Shown piece after piece: positions 18,711 to 27,431 of a stretch of DNA of 64,000 nt. A program made the translations under genes and the position numbers. How positions within the stretch are numbered: position 1 is the stretch's first letter; each line of letters starts with the position of its first letter. The stretch is taken from positions 1,220,075 through 1,284,074 of the forward strand of contig NC_020302.1 of NCBI RefSeq assembly GCF_000341345.1, written 5' to 3'. The notes beneath the pieces were generated by a model. That model saw only the letters and a list, made by a program, of their open reading frames with translations, was not told the DNA's origin and did not search any database. Origin of the DNA: Corynebacterium halotolerans YIM 70093 = DSM 44683. Its GTDB lineage: Bacteria; Actinomycetota; Actinomycetes; Mycobacteriales; Mycobacteriaceae.

Positions 18711-18730
18711 TTATAGTGATGGTCATCACT
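18711..18730 (+). promoter_or_regulatory. putative sucCD promoter -10 with overlapping palindromic operator
   Basis: TATAGT (18712-18717) is a good -10 hexamer. It overlaps a perfect inverted repeat AGTGATG-GT-CATCACT (18715-18730). The arrangement is that of a repressor site overlapping the -10 element and the start of transcription. It is about 140 bases upstream of sucC. No regulator can be assigned. Confidence 0.5.
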
Positions 18731-18742
18731 TCTGGAGGTGTC

Positions 18743-18784
18743 GCGCGTCCCCGGCGCAGGCACACGCCCCGCCCGGGGACGCGC
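18743..18784 (+). promoter_or_regulatory. 12-bp leader hairpin upstream of sucC
   Basis: GCGCGTCCCCGG (18743-18754) and CCGGGGACGCGC (18773-18784) form a perfect 12-bp inverted repeat with an 18-base loop. It lies inside the expected 5' untranslated region of sucC. No T-run follows, so it is not a standard terminator. It may stabilise the mRNA, slow transcription or bind protein. Confidence 0.5.
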
Positions 18785-18870
18785 AACGCCTGCACAACAG
18801 CAGTGAGCGACAAGGTCATGTTCGATCGAGCAAACGAACGCGGCCGAGCGGGCCGCGGATGGGATGCAAC

Positions 18871-20058
18871 GTGGATCTCTTTGAGTACCAGGCGCGCGAC
18901 CTGTTCGACGCCCACGATGTTCCGGTGCTGCAGGGCCTCGTGGCCGCGACACCCGAGGAGGCGCGCGCTGCCGCCGACCGGATCGGTGGCGTGACGGTCG
19001 TCAAGGCGCAGGTGAAGACCGGTGGCCGCGGCAAGGCCGGCGGCATCAGGATCGCCCGGACCCCGGACGAGGCGGCTGAGGCCGCCGACGCGATTCTCGG
19101 CATGGACATCAAGGGGCACACGGTCGAGAAGGTCATGGTCGCGCAGGGCGCGGACATCGAGCAGGAGTACTACTTCTCGGTGCTGCTCGACCGCGCGAAC
19201 CGCTCGTATCTCGCCATGTGCTCGGTCGAGGGCGGGATGGAGATCGAGCAGCTCGCCGCCGAGAAGCCCGAGGCACTCGCCCGCGTCGAGGTCGACCCGC
19301 TCACGGGCATCGACGAGGCGAAGGCCCGCGAGATCGTCGACGCCGCGGGCTTCCCGGCCGAGATCGGCGAGAAGATCGTCCCGGTGCTGCAGAAGATCCA
19401 TGGGGTCTACCGCGACGAGGACGCCACGCTCGTCGAGGTGAATCCGCTCGTGCTCACCCGGGAGGGAGAGATCATCGCGCTCGACGCGAAGATCACGCTC
19501 GACGACAACGCGGACTTCCGCCACGACAACCGCGAGGAGCTCGCCGAAACCGCGGGTGGTCTCGACCCGCTCGAGCGCAAGGCCAGGAAGAACGACCTCA
19601 ACTACGTGAAGCTCGACGGGTCGGTCGGGATCATCGGCAACGGGGCGGGGCTGGTCATGTCGACGCTCGACGTGGTCGCGAACGCGGGCGAGCGTCACGG
19701 CGGACAGAAGCCCGCCAACTTCCTGGACATCGGGGGTGGTGCCTCGGCCGAGGTCATGGCGGCCGGACTCGAGGTCATTCTCGGCGACGAGCAGGTCAGG
19801 AGCGTCTTCGTCAACGTCTTCGGCGGCATCACGACGTGCGACGCCGTCGCCGAGGGGATCGTCGGCGCGCTCACGTCGCTCGACGAGGCGGCCACGAAGC
19901 CACTCGTCGTGCGCATCGACGGCAACAACGTCGACGAGGGGCGCCGCATCCTCGCCGAGTATGACCACCCGCTCGTGACGGTCGTCTCCAGCATGGACGA
20001 GGCCGCCGACAAGGCCACCGAGCTCGCCGCGACCACCGACCTCGCCGCCGCCCATTAG
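18871..20058 (+). CDS. sucC: succinate-CoA ligase beta subunit
   Basis: Beta subunit of succinyl-CoA synthetase (ADP/GDP-forming), TCA cycle, 395 residues, with an N-terminal ATP-grasp domain. Markers: [11 protein letters not shown] at the N-terminus, [34 protein letters not shown] with metal ligands, and [25 protein letters not shown] in the C-terminal ligase domain. GTG 18871 gives the family N-terminus; ATG 18859 would add four residues, and neither has a strong ribosome site. Leucine codons are CTC 28 and CTG 6, whereas the first part of the nearby MFS gene (14865 on) prefers CTG about 13 to 5. The gene may therefore have been acquired from another actinobacterium. Confidence 0.95.
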   Translation: MDLFEYQARDLFDAHDVPVLQGLVAATPEEARAAADRIGGVTVVKAQVKTGGRGKAGGIRIARTPDEAAEAADAILGMDIKGHTVEKVMVAQGADIEQEYYFSVLLDRANRSYLAMCSVEGGMEIEQLAAEKPEALARVEVDPLTGIDEAKAREIVDAAGFPAEIGEKIVPVLQKIHGVYRDEDATLVEVNPLVLTREGEIIALDAKITLDDNADFRHDNREELAETAGGLDPLERKARKNDLNYVKLDGSVGIIGNGAGLVMSTLDVVANAGERHGGQKPANFLDIGGGASAEVMAAGLEVILGDEQVRSVFVNVFGGITTCDAVAEGIVGALTSLDEAATKPLVVRIDGNNVDEGRRILAEYDHPLVTVVSSMDEAADKATELAATTDLAAAH

Positions 20059-20097
20059 CCGGCGCCGCACGACAAGGGAAAGCACAGGAGAAAAACC

Positions 20098-20979
20098 ATG
20101 TCGATCTTCCTCGACGAGAACTCCCGGATCATCGTCCAGGGCATCACGGGCTCAGAGGGTTCGGAGCACGCGACCCGCATGCTCGCCTCGGGCGCGAATG
20201 TCGTCGGCGGCACCAACCCCCGCAAGGCCGGACAGACGGTCACGCTGAACGGCACCGAGCTACCCGTCTTCGGCACCGTGGCGGAAGCCATGGAGACGGG
20301 CGCCAATGTCTCGGTCATCTTCGTCCCCCCGGCCTTCGCGAAGGCCGCGATCATCGAGGCCGTCGACGCGCGGATTCCGCTCGCCGTCGTCATCACCGAG
20401 GGCATCCCCGTCAAGGACACCTCGGAGGCGTGGGCGCACGCCCGGAAGGTCGGCGGCACGCGCATCATCGGCCCGAACTGCCCCGGCATCATCACCCCCG
20501 AGGTCTCGCTGGCGGGCATCACGCCCGCGAACATCACGGGCTCGGGTCCCATCGGGCTCATCTCGAAGTCGGGGACGCTGACCTACCAGATGATGTACGA
20601 GCTGTCCGAGGTCGGTATCTCCACCGCCATCGGCATCGGCGGCGACCCCGTCATCGGCACGACCTACATCGACGCGCTCGAAGCGTTCGAGGCCGACCCG
20701 GACACGGAGGCGATCGTCATGATCGGGGAGATCGGCGGCGACGCCGAGGAACGTGCGGCCGAGTTCATCAAGGCGCACCTCACGAAGCCGGTCGTCGGTT
20801 ACGTCGCGGGCTTCACGGCCCCCGAGGGGAAGACGATGGGCCACGCGGGCGCGATCGTCACCGGCTCCGTCGGCACCGCCCAGGCCAAGAAGGAGGCCCT
20901 CGAATCCGCCGGTGTGCGCGTCGGCACCACCCCGAGCGAGACGGCGAACCTCATCAAGGAGGTCGTCGCGGGCCTGTAG
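20098..20979 (+). CDS. sucD: succinate-CoA ligase alpha subunit
   Basis: 293-residue alpha subunit that binds CoA and carries the phosphohistidine. Features: [17 protein letters not shown] and [12 protein letters not shown] for CoA binding, [24 protein letters not shown] and the active-site His in GHAGAIVTG near residue 246. Ribosome site CAGGAG lies before ATG 20098, 39 bases after the sucC stop, so the two genes form an operon. Codon choice is also CTC- and ACG-rich, like sucC. Confidence 0.95.
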   Translation: MSIFLDENSRIIVQGITGSEGSEHATRMLASGANVVGGTNPRKAGQTVTLNGTELPVFGTVAEAMETGANVSVIFVPPAFAKAAIIEAVDARIPLAVVITEGIPVKDTSEAWAHARKVGGTRIIGPNCPGIITPEVSLAGITPANITGSGPIGLISKSGTLTYQMMYELSEVGISTAIGIGGDPVIGTTYIDALEAFEADPDTEAIVMIGEIGGDAEERAAEFIKAHLTKPVVGYVAGFTAPEGKTMGHAGAIVTGSVGTAQAKKEALESAGVRVGTTPSETANLIKEVVAGL

Positions 20980-21408
20980 ATCGCACGCGTCACCTGCCTC
21001 CGGTTTCGGATGCGCAGAAAACATTCGCGATGAACACGTGGTGGCCGGGTGCGGGGGTCCGGCAATGATCGGGGCAGCGGTGCCCGGCGCGGCCACGGCG
21101 GGCACCGCAGCTCGCCGCGCCCTCCAATTCCACTGACCATCGCCCCGACGGGCGGTGCGGGAGGCGGCGGAACGTTACTGGTCGATGTCTCGCCGGACAT
21201 CCCGATGTAAGCGTTGTTTCAGGCTATACCAAGAAAAAACAGCTTATATTCACAATTCATCCGGATGTCACACAGCTTTCTCCCACTGTTCTCCCATGCT
21301 TGATTCCGAATTAAATGGATAGCCATACCTTATTCGAGGGCCCGGGAAACCGGCGCTCGTGCCGGATGGGGTGGTAGGACCCCATCCGGTCGGAGTTGAC
21401 AATCAAAC
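20980..21408. other. 429-base intergenic region between sucD and the phosphoesterase gene
   Basis: No coding sequence recognised. The first 250 bases are GC-rich with a weak GATGTC/GACATC inverted repeat near 21184-21201 and no clear terminator with a T-run. From about 21220 the sequence becomes AT-rich and holds TATACC and TTATAT hexamers that could be the -10 region of the secreted phosphoesterase. No regulator site was recognised with confidence. Confidence 0.5.
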
Positions 21409-24400
21409 ATGGAACGGAACAAGAACTCAATGACATCCAAGGTAACCCGGTCGGCGACCGCCCTCGCGGTGGCCGGCGCCCTCGGCACCGCGCAGCTGGC
21501 GAACGTGGGCATGGCGCACGCCCAGGAGGCACCGGCGGCGGACATCCTCGACGTCCGGTTCGACGGCGGCAACACCGCCGACACCGCGCAGAATATCCCG
21601 GCGGAGATCGCCGGCGACCCCGTGCTCGAGGAGGACGGGGCCATCGACAGCGGGGTCGCGCGGTTCGACGGCTTCGACGACGCGCTGATGTACGAGATCG
21701 GCGATGACTACGCACAGCTGGCCGACGGCCTGGCCGTGGAGTGTGTCTTCCGCTACGACGGCACCTTCGACGGCAGTGAGAAGTCCCTGTGCGCGAACAA
21801 GGAGGCCGGCGGCTTCGCCATGGTCGTCTACGGCGATGACCTGACCTTCACCACGCACGTCGGCGGAGGCTACAAGCAGGCCCGGACCCAGATCGAGGAG
21901 GGCCGCTGGTACCACGCCGTCGGCGTCTGGGACGGGGAGCAGACCCAGCTCTACGTCAACGGCGAGCTGGTGGACACCACCGCCGCCGCCGGTGAGATGC
22001 AGCGCCCGGGTTCCAACTCCACCGCGCTGACCCTCGGCGCCGACAGCGGATCCAACAACTCCCCGCAGTTCATGGCCGAGGCGACGGTCAAGAGCACCAA
22101 GATCTTCTCGGAGCCGATCAACGCGGCCGAGGCGGCGGCGCTCTACGAGCAGTCCGACCGCGAGTCCGAGCAGCGCCTGGAGATCGCCTCCACCACCCCG
22201 GCCGCCGGCGCGCGCCTGACCGAGGCCGCCGAGTTCCAGGTCGAGTTCGTCGACCCGGCCCTGCTCAGCCCGCAGGTCCGCTACACCCTGGACGGCGAGG
22301 AGATCGCCCCCGGCGACCTGATCGGCCCCGGGCTGACCGAGGGCGAGCACGTGATCGCCCTCGAGGCCGTGGATGTCTTCGGCAACGACTTCACCGAGGA
22401 GATCACCTTCACCAGCGGTGACATCCCCGTCGACGGCGGCACCGACACCGCGCAGGGTGAGGGGACCGTCTCCCTGTCCGCCATCGCGGAGAACCCCTCC
22501 GGCGGAGATGTGGTCACCACCTTCACCGAGGGCGCGACCAGCACCGCCCAGGAGGGCTTCCAGGGCGTGCTCGATGGTCTGCCCACCACCCTGGACTTCG
22601 AGCACTCCGAGGGCGCGGAGATCACCGACCAGGTCAAGCCGGGCGACGGAAATTCCGTGGAGTCCGTCTCCACCGGCCGGCTGCCCTTCCAGCGTTTCGA
22701 CGTCGCGATGCCGGAGAACGCGGAGAACGGCCACCAGCTGGTGTGGAACGGCGCCGTCGATCCGACCCGCACGGCTCGCCTGTTCGCCTGGAACACCGCC
22801 CAGGGCACCTGGGATGAGCTCGGCTCCACCAACGGCGTGGCCGACGGCCAGGTCAGCATCGCCGCCGAGGTCGGCGGCGAGTACGTCGACGGCGACGTCG
22901 TCCACGCCATGGTCGTCGGCTACGACCCCTTCGCCGACAACCTGGACGAGCCGGTCCGCGACGGCTTCGCCGACCCGGACGAGTACGACTTCGCCATCTC
23001 CCACCACACCGACACCCAGTACATCTCCGAGGGTGCCGTGGAGCAGGAGACCGAGGAGGAGCGTGCCGTCTGGCGCCAGGCCTACGAGGACGCCACCCAG
23101 TGGGTGGCCGAGAACGCCGACGAACGCAAGATCGCCTACCACGCGCACACCGGCGACATCATCGAGAACTGGCACCAGGATGATGACTGGGAGCACGAGG
23201 ACCGCGCCCGCGAGGAGTTCGAGGTCGCGGACCAGGCCCAGGAGATCCTGGACGAGGCGGGCGTGGTCAACGGCGTGCTGCCCGGCAACCACGACAACGT
23301 CACCGGCCAGGACAACGGCGCGGACAACCTCTACAACGAGTACTTCGGCCCCGAGCGCTACGAGGATCTCGAGGAGACCGCGGCCTGGCAGGAGCAGAAC
23401 GCCTCCCACCACCCGTGGAAGCCGGGCGACAACGACAACCACTACGACCTGTTCAGCGCCGCCGGCCTGGACTTCGTCGCCGTCAGCCTCGGCTACGACG
23501 TCACCGAGGAGGAGGCCGCCTGGGCCGACGGCGTCCTCAAGCAGTACTCCGACCGCAACGCGATCGTGCTCACCCACGCCTACAACGATCCCAGCAACAG
23601 CCCCGACGGCCGCGGTGCCGGCCCCTCCCACGACGGCGTGCTCGTTCTGCAGGAGGTCGTCGAGAAGAACCCGAACGTCGCACTCGTTCTCTCCGGCCAC
23701 GAGCACGGCGTCTCCATCGTCACCCGCAACGACGCTGGCACGGAGGGCAACCACGTCGTCGAGCTGCTCGCCGACTACCAGTTCTACGAGGTCAGCGCGG
23801 ATGAGCTCGGTCTGACCGAGGTCGGCGGCTACAACCCGGACGACGGCCTGCAGTTCGGCGCCTCCTTCCTGCGCCTGCTGCAGTTCGACCTGGACGCCGG
23901 CGAGATGATCGTCGACACCTACTCGCCGTTCCTCGACAACTTCGGCGCCTCCGAGTACGACACCCGCGGCCGCTACAACGGCACCGAGGACGACACCCGC
24001 CTGCCCATCCAGTTCGAGACCCGCAGGACCAGCTTCAGCACCGATGGCCTGACCCTGGTCGGCGACACCGGCGAGACCATCGGCGAGGCCCAGGCGGCCT
24101 CCGGCTGGCCGGCCACTGTGGAGTGGGACGGCCTGGAGTCCGGCGAGGTCTACGCCTGGTACGCCACCAGCCGCGACGCCGTCACCGGCGAGGACGTCAC
24201 CCCGGGTTCCACCCGTCAGTTCGCGGTGTTCACCGCCCGCGACGCCGGCACCGACACCACCGCACCCGAGCTCTCCGTCCCGTCGGAGGACCTGGTCGTG
24301 CGCGCCGGTGAGCAGGTGGACCTGCTCGACGGCGTGACCGCCACCGACGACGTGGACGGCGACGTAAGCTCCAGCATCGAGGTCATCGGCAACGTGGACA

Positions 24401-24654
24401 CCACCACGCCGGGCCGCTACGCGATCACCTACGCGGTCAGCGACGCCAACGGCAACCAGGCCGTGGCCAACCGCGTGGTTGTCGTCGAGGCGGGGGAGCA
24501 GGACGACTCCGGTAGCTCCGAGGACTCCTCGGGCTCCGCTGCGGGTTCCTCCGGCAGCTCCGGTTCCTCGAACGGCCTCCTCGGCATCTTCGACGCGTTC
24601 GGCGGTGCCCTGCGCGGCATCTTCGACGCCATCGCCGGACTGTTCCGCCTGTAG
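21409..24654 (+). CDS. secreted multidomain calcineurin-type phosphoesterase
   Basis: 1081-residue exported protein. The signal peptide ends near GMAHA-QE. Residues about 45-250 are a LamG/concanavalin-like jelly roll. The metallophosphoesterase domain (about 525-800) has SHHTDTQ (near 530), GDIIENW (near 580), GNHDN (near 625) and GHEHG (near 762). Residues about 945-1030 form an Ig-like domain (TDDVDGDVSSSIEV, YAVSDANGNQA). A Ser/Gly linker follows, and then a C-terminal helix with a duplicated GIFDA motif (GIFDAFGGALRGIFDAIAG). The tail looks amphipathic and may attach the enzyme to the mycolate envelope. Substrate unknown; a phosphomonoester or phosphodiester is expected. ATG 21409 is used; ATG 21430 is an alternative. 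Confidence 0.85.
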   Translation: MERNKNSMTSKVTRSATALAVAGALGTAQLANVGMAHAQEAPAADILDVRFDGGNTADTAQNIPAEIAGDPVLEEDGAIDSGVARFDGFDDALMYEIGDDYAQLADGLAVECVFRYDGTFDGSEKSLCANKEAGGFAMVVYGDDLTFTTHVGGGYKQARTQIEEGRWYHAVGVWDGEQTQLYVNGELVDTTAAAGEMQRPGSNSTALTLGADSGSNNSPQFMAEATVKSTKIFSEPINAAEAAALYEQSDRESEQRLEIASTTPAAGARLTEAAEFQVEFVDPALLSPQVRYTLDGEEIAPGDLIGPGLTEGEHVIALEAVDVFGNDFTEEITFTSGDIPVDGGTDTAQGEGTVSLSAIAENPSGGDVVTTFTEGATSTAQEGFQGVLDGLPTTLDFEHSEGAEITDQVKPGDGNSVESVSTGRLPFQRFDVAMPENAENGHQLVWNGAVDPTRTARLFAWNTAQGTWDELGSTNGVADGQVSIAAEVGGEYVDGDVVHAMVVGYDPFADNLDEPVRDGFADPDEYDFAISHHTDTQYISEGAVEQETEEERAVWRQAYEDATQWVAENADERKIAYHAHTGDIIENWHQDDDWEHEDRAREEFEVADQAQEILDEAGVVNGVLPGNHDNVTGQDNGADNLYNEYFGPERYEDLEETAAWQEQNASHHPWKPGDNDNHYDLFSAAGLDFVAVSLGYDVTEEEAAWADGVLKQYSDRNAIVLTHAYNDPSNSPDGRGAGPSHDGVLVLQEVVEKNPNVALVLSGHEHGVSIVTRNDAGTEGNHVVELLADYQFYEVSADELGLTEVGGYNPDDGLQFGASFLRLLQFDLDAGEMIVDTYSPFLDNFGASEYDTRGRYNGTEDDTRLPIQFETRRTSFSTDGLTLVGDTGETIGEAQAASGWPATVEWDGLESGEVYAWYATSRDAVTGEDVTPGSTRQFAVFTARDAGTDTTAPELSVPSEDLVVRAGEQVDLLDGVTATDDVDGDVSSSIEVIGNVDTTTPGRYAITYAVSDANGNQAVANRVVVVEAGEQDDSGSSEDSSGSAAGSSGSSGSSNGLLGIFDAFGGALRGIFDAIAGLFRL

Positions 24655-24668
24655 TCGGCCCGACTCCG

Positions 24669-24706
24669 AACCTCCCCGCCGGAATGCCCTCCGGCAGGGG
24701 AGGTTT
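24669..24706 (+). terminator. intrinsic terminator after the phosphoesterase gene
   Basis: AACCTCCCC-GCCGGA pairs with TCCGGC-A-GGGGAGGTT (15-bp stem with one bulged A), followed by TTT, starting 15 bases after the stop codon. The next 230 bases (24707-24936) contain no recognisable gene. Confidence 0.75.
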
Positions 24707-24936
24707 CCTGCTTATCGACGTCGCTTTCGACGGCGCGGGAGGCGCGCGCTGGCCGACGCCGACGTCCGTGCTGTCCCAGCCTGTAGAGGATGTACGGCGG
24801 ATCCGTCCAGCTGTGGTGCGTCGTTCTCCGAAGATTATTGCTCCGTTGCTGGTCTTCTCTGGAACGCCGTTCGAAGTTGTAGGAAGCCGCCAAACGAAGC
24901 TAATGGTCACGCAACTCAATAGAGAGTATTGAGCGG

Positions 24937-24965
24937 AAACCCCCAGCCATGTTCCACGGCTGGGG
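24937..24965 (-). terminator. intrinsic terminator after gcoB
   Basis: CCCCAGCC (24941-24948) and GGCTGGGG (24958-24965) form an 8-bp stem. On the minus strand it is followed by GGTTT. It lies about 42 bases beyond the gcoB stop codon. Confidence 0.6.
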
Positions 24966-25006
24966 ACTTCGACTTCCGGGGAGGGCGAGTAGCTCAATCT
25001 CGAAGG

Positions 25007-26047
25007 TTATGTTGGCACCGTTATGCTCCCGGTGACTGCCGACGTGTACTTCTCCCAGTGGATCCGTCGCGGCGACATGCGCCGCCGCTTGAACGCGCGT
25101 CGTCCTGCCTCGACGAGTGCGGGTGGGCCGCACAGGTAGCCGGACCAGCCGCGAAGGGTCCCGAAGTCCTCAACGATGAAGTCGGAGGCGTACCCTGTCC
25201 GCCCGCCCCACGTCTGCCGGGTCAGACACGGCTTCACGACGAGGTTCGCGTGCCGTGTCTCCAGCTCGGACAGCAGCTCCCGTGCGTAGAGTTCCTCCTT
25301 CGTGCGTGCCGACTGGTAGAGATGCACCTCGCGATCCGGCCGGGCGTCCAAAAGGGTCTGAAGGATGGGCAGGATAGGAGCCAATCCGGTGCCACCGGCA
25401 ACCATGATGATGCCGCCGTCGGAGTCGAGGTCGGCGCACCGGAAGTCTCCTAACGGGCCACTAACCTCCACTCGCTCCCCAATGGACATGGTGTCGAAGA
25501 CCCAGCGATCGGAGGCGAGGCCATCGGGTTGCCGCTTGATATGCAGTTCGATCTTGCGAGTTGTCCCATCCGGGCCGGGAACGTTCGCGATCGAGTAGTG
25601 GCGCTGGGATGCCGTGCCCGGGACAGTAAGTTCGATGTACTGGCCAGGGGTGAACCCGAGTGGTTCGTCGAGGCGCAGCACCACGCTGCGCGTCTCTTCG
25701 GCGATGTCCTCGATGGCGGTGACTGTCCCGACGAGGTCGCGGAGCGGATGGACGGCGCCGGCGCCTCCGGAAGAATGCTCCGGCTCAATGACGACGTCTC
25801 CACATGGGGTGGCCTGGCAGGCCAGGGCCAAGCCCTGGGTACGGTCCGTGGGTGAGAGCGTGACGTGGGGGCTGTCGCGGTGGTCGACGGTACCGTCGAC
25901 CACGCGCACGGTGCACGTGCCGCAGGTGCCCTGGTTGCAGGAGTTTGGGAGCCACACGCCCCGGCGCAGTGCCGCGTCCAGCAGAGGCTGGTCTTCTGCG
26001 CAGGGAACCTGGTCCCCGGTGGCGATGGTGACGGTGTGCTGGTCCAT
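25007..26047 (-). CDS. gcoB: GcoB-type aromatic O-demethylase reductase (2Fe-2S/FAD/NADH)
   Basis: 346-residue three-domain reductase that passes electrons from NAD(P)H through FAD and a 2Fe-2S centre to the partner P450. The N-terminal ferredoxin domain has Cys37, Cys42, Cys45 and Cys77 (SCNQGTCGTC...ALACQ). FAD-binding is RHYS (149-152). The pyridine-nucleotide domain has GGTGLAP (218-224) and the C-terminal GWSGYLCGPPALVEAG. The ending FKRRRMSPRRIHWEKYTSA is close to Amycolatopsis GcoB. ATG 26047 starts the ferredoxin domain directly. Four bases separate it from the gcoA stop, so the two genes form one operon. Confidence 0.93.
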   Translation of the reverse strand: MDQHTVTIATGDQVPCAEDQPLLDAALRRGVWLPNSCNQGTCGTCTVRVVDGTVDHRDSPHVTLSPTDRTQGLALACQATPCGDVVIEPEHSSGGAGAVHPLRDLVGTVTAIEDIAEETRSVVLRLDEPLGFTPGQYIELTVPGTASQRHYSIANVPGPDGTTRKIELHIKRQPDGLASDRWVFDTMSIGERVEVSGPLGDFRCADLDSDGGIIMVAGGTGLAPILPILQTLLDARPDREVHLYQSARTKEELYARELLSELETRHANLVVKPCLTRQTWGGRTGYASDFIVEDFGTLRGWSGYLCGPPALVEAGRRAFKRRRMSPRRIHWEKYTSAVTGSITVPT

Positions 26048-26051
26048 GGTC

Positions 26052-27275
26052 TTAGACCTCCCACACGACGGGCAGTTCGGTGGGGCCGCGGAAGCCCCAG
26101 CCCCAGAAATCGATCTCATAATCTGGCTTCAGCTCAAGGTTCGGAAACGTGTCCAGCAACTCCTCAAGCCCGATGCGGCAGACATGGTTTGCGAAGTAGA
26201 TACCGGCGCAGGCGTGGTTGCCGGCACCGAAGGCCAGGTGGGGCAGGGGCGGGCGGCGCAGGTCGTACTCCGACGGGGCGTTGTAGGCGTTCGTGTCGTG
26301 GTTGGCGGAGCCGTAGGACATCATTACCGGGGTATTGGCGGGGATGAGGACGCCATCGATCTCGATGTCCTCTTCGCATATCCGCGCTGTGGCGGACCAG
26401 ATCGGTGAAGTCCAGCGCATCCCCTCAGCGATGGCCCGGGGCAGGAGAGCCGGCTCGTCGATGACGGCTTCGAGCTGCTCGGGCCGGGAGAAGAGTCCGG
26501 CTAGCGTAGAGCCCATGGCGTGGCCGGGCTCCTGGAGGGCGCCGAGCAGGAACACGAAAAGCGTCGGGTACAGGTACTCGCGGTCGCGCGTCTGGCCTTC
26601 CGGCATGCCGTCGTGGAGCCAGTGCGACATCGCCGAGTCGTCGGGGTGCTCGATCCACTGATCAATCAACGGGTCGACTACGGCGCGAATCTCCGCTTTG
26701 GCGGCATCGCCGTCGTCGAACCCGCGAGGATTGGCGAACTCACCATTTTCGTTGAGGGCGGCGTTGGTGAAGGAACGGCTGAGCCGGTGGAACCAGTCCC
26801 GCAGGGTGGACTCGTCAACGGACGCCAGTCCCAGTAGGTTGCCCACGGCGCGAACCGAAACCTTCTCGCAGTACTCGGCCATCAAATCGGCAGAGCCGTT
26901 CATCTCGATCTCTGTCACATACCGCTGCGCGATGGGGCGCACCATGTCCTCAACCCACCGGTCGACCTCGGATGGCTGCAGGGCCGGGTCGACCATCGAG
27001 CGGAGGTCTTCGTGGATGTCCCCGTTAACGCCAATGACGGCGGGGTGCCCGAAGGTACGTCCGCCGGCCTTGGTGATGACGCCGCCGAACATGGGGTGGT
27101 GGGCGATCTCCTCGCACATGCGGCGAGTCGAGGCAACGTAGGCCCCGAGCACGGGCACGAAGGCCAGGGGGGCCTCGTTCCGCAGACGCTTGTAGAACGG
27201 ATAGGGATTGCGTTCCAGTTCCTCCATGGAGACCTCGGCGATCCACTGGGGAGTTTCTTGCATGGTCAGCGTCAT
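26052..27275 (-). CDS. gcoA: cytochrome P450 CYP255A, guaiacol-type aromatic O-demethylase
   Basis: 407-residue P450 expected to O-demethylate guaiacol-type lignin aromatics, releasing catechol and formaldehyde. Haem ligand Cys356 lies in [10 protein letters not shown], and the ExxR motif is EGMR (284-287). The I-helix reads [13 protein letters not shown], which lacks the usual acid-alcohol pair, as in GcoA. From memory of GcoA, the substrate-clamping Phe75, Phe169 and Phe395 and pocket Val241 are all present at the same numbers here (GGRTF, SRSFT, WGWGF, FVF). Length and ends match the family closely. The start is ATG 27275. Probable control is by the divergent AraC-type regulator. Confidence 0.95.
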   Translation of the reverse strand: MTLTMQETPQWIAEVSMEELERNPYPFYKRLRNEAPLAFVPVLGAYVASTRRMCEEIAHHPMFGGVITKAGGRTFGHPAVIGVNGDIHEDLRSMVDPALQPSEVDRWVEDMVRPIAQRYVTEIEMNGSADLMAEYCEKVSVRAVGNLLGLASVDESTLRDWFHRLSRSFTNAALNENGEFANPRGFDDGDAAKAEIRAVVDPLIDQWIEHPDDSAMSHWLHDGMPEGQTRDREYLYPTLFVFLLGALQEPGHAMGSTLAGLFSRPEQLEAVIDEPALLPRAIAEGMRWTSPIWSATARICEEDIEIDGVLIPANTPVMMSYGSANHDTNAYNAPSEYDLRRPPLPHLAFGAGNHACAGIYFANHVCRIGLEELLDTFPNLELKPDYEIDFWGWGFRGPTELPVVWEV

Positions 27276-27322
27276 GACTGCATCCTCTCGGTCAATCTGT
27301 GTGGCAAGTCCTAACGACTCGC

Positions 27323-27384
27323 ATAATATGGTTCAAGTCACAGTTGCCCTATCCGGGATGCGCATTATTTATCCGGAAAGTGCA
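27323..27384 (-). promoter_or_regulatory. gco promoter with AraC-type direct-repeat operator
   Basis: In the gcoA-regulator gap two direct repeats, TATCCGGGATGCGCA (27350-27364) and TATCCGGAAAGTGCA (27370-27384), start exactly 20 bases apart, about two helical turns, as expected for an AraC-family activator. On the minus strand TATTAT (27323-27328) is a plausible gcoA -10 box. This places the repeats at and just upstream of its -35 region. Confidence 0.65.
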
Positions 27385-27431
27385 CCATCCTGTTGCCCCT
27401 CTCCAGGCGGGCACCCTCCAGGAGGCGAACG

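Noticed and set aside
21220..21400. Phosphate-starvation (PhoR) box before the phosphoesterase gene
   Set aside because: No convincing direct-repeat match could be seen; the idea rested only on the product type.
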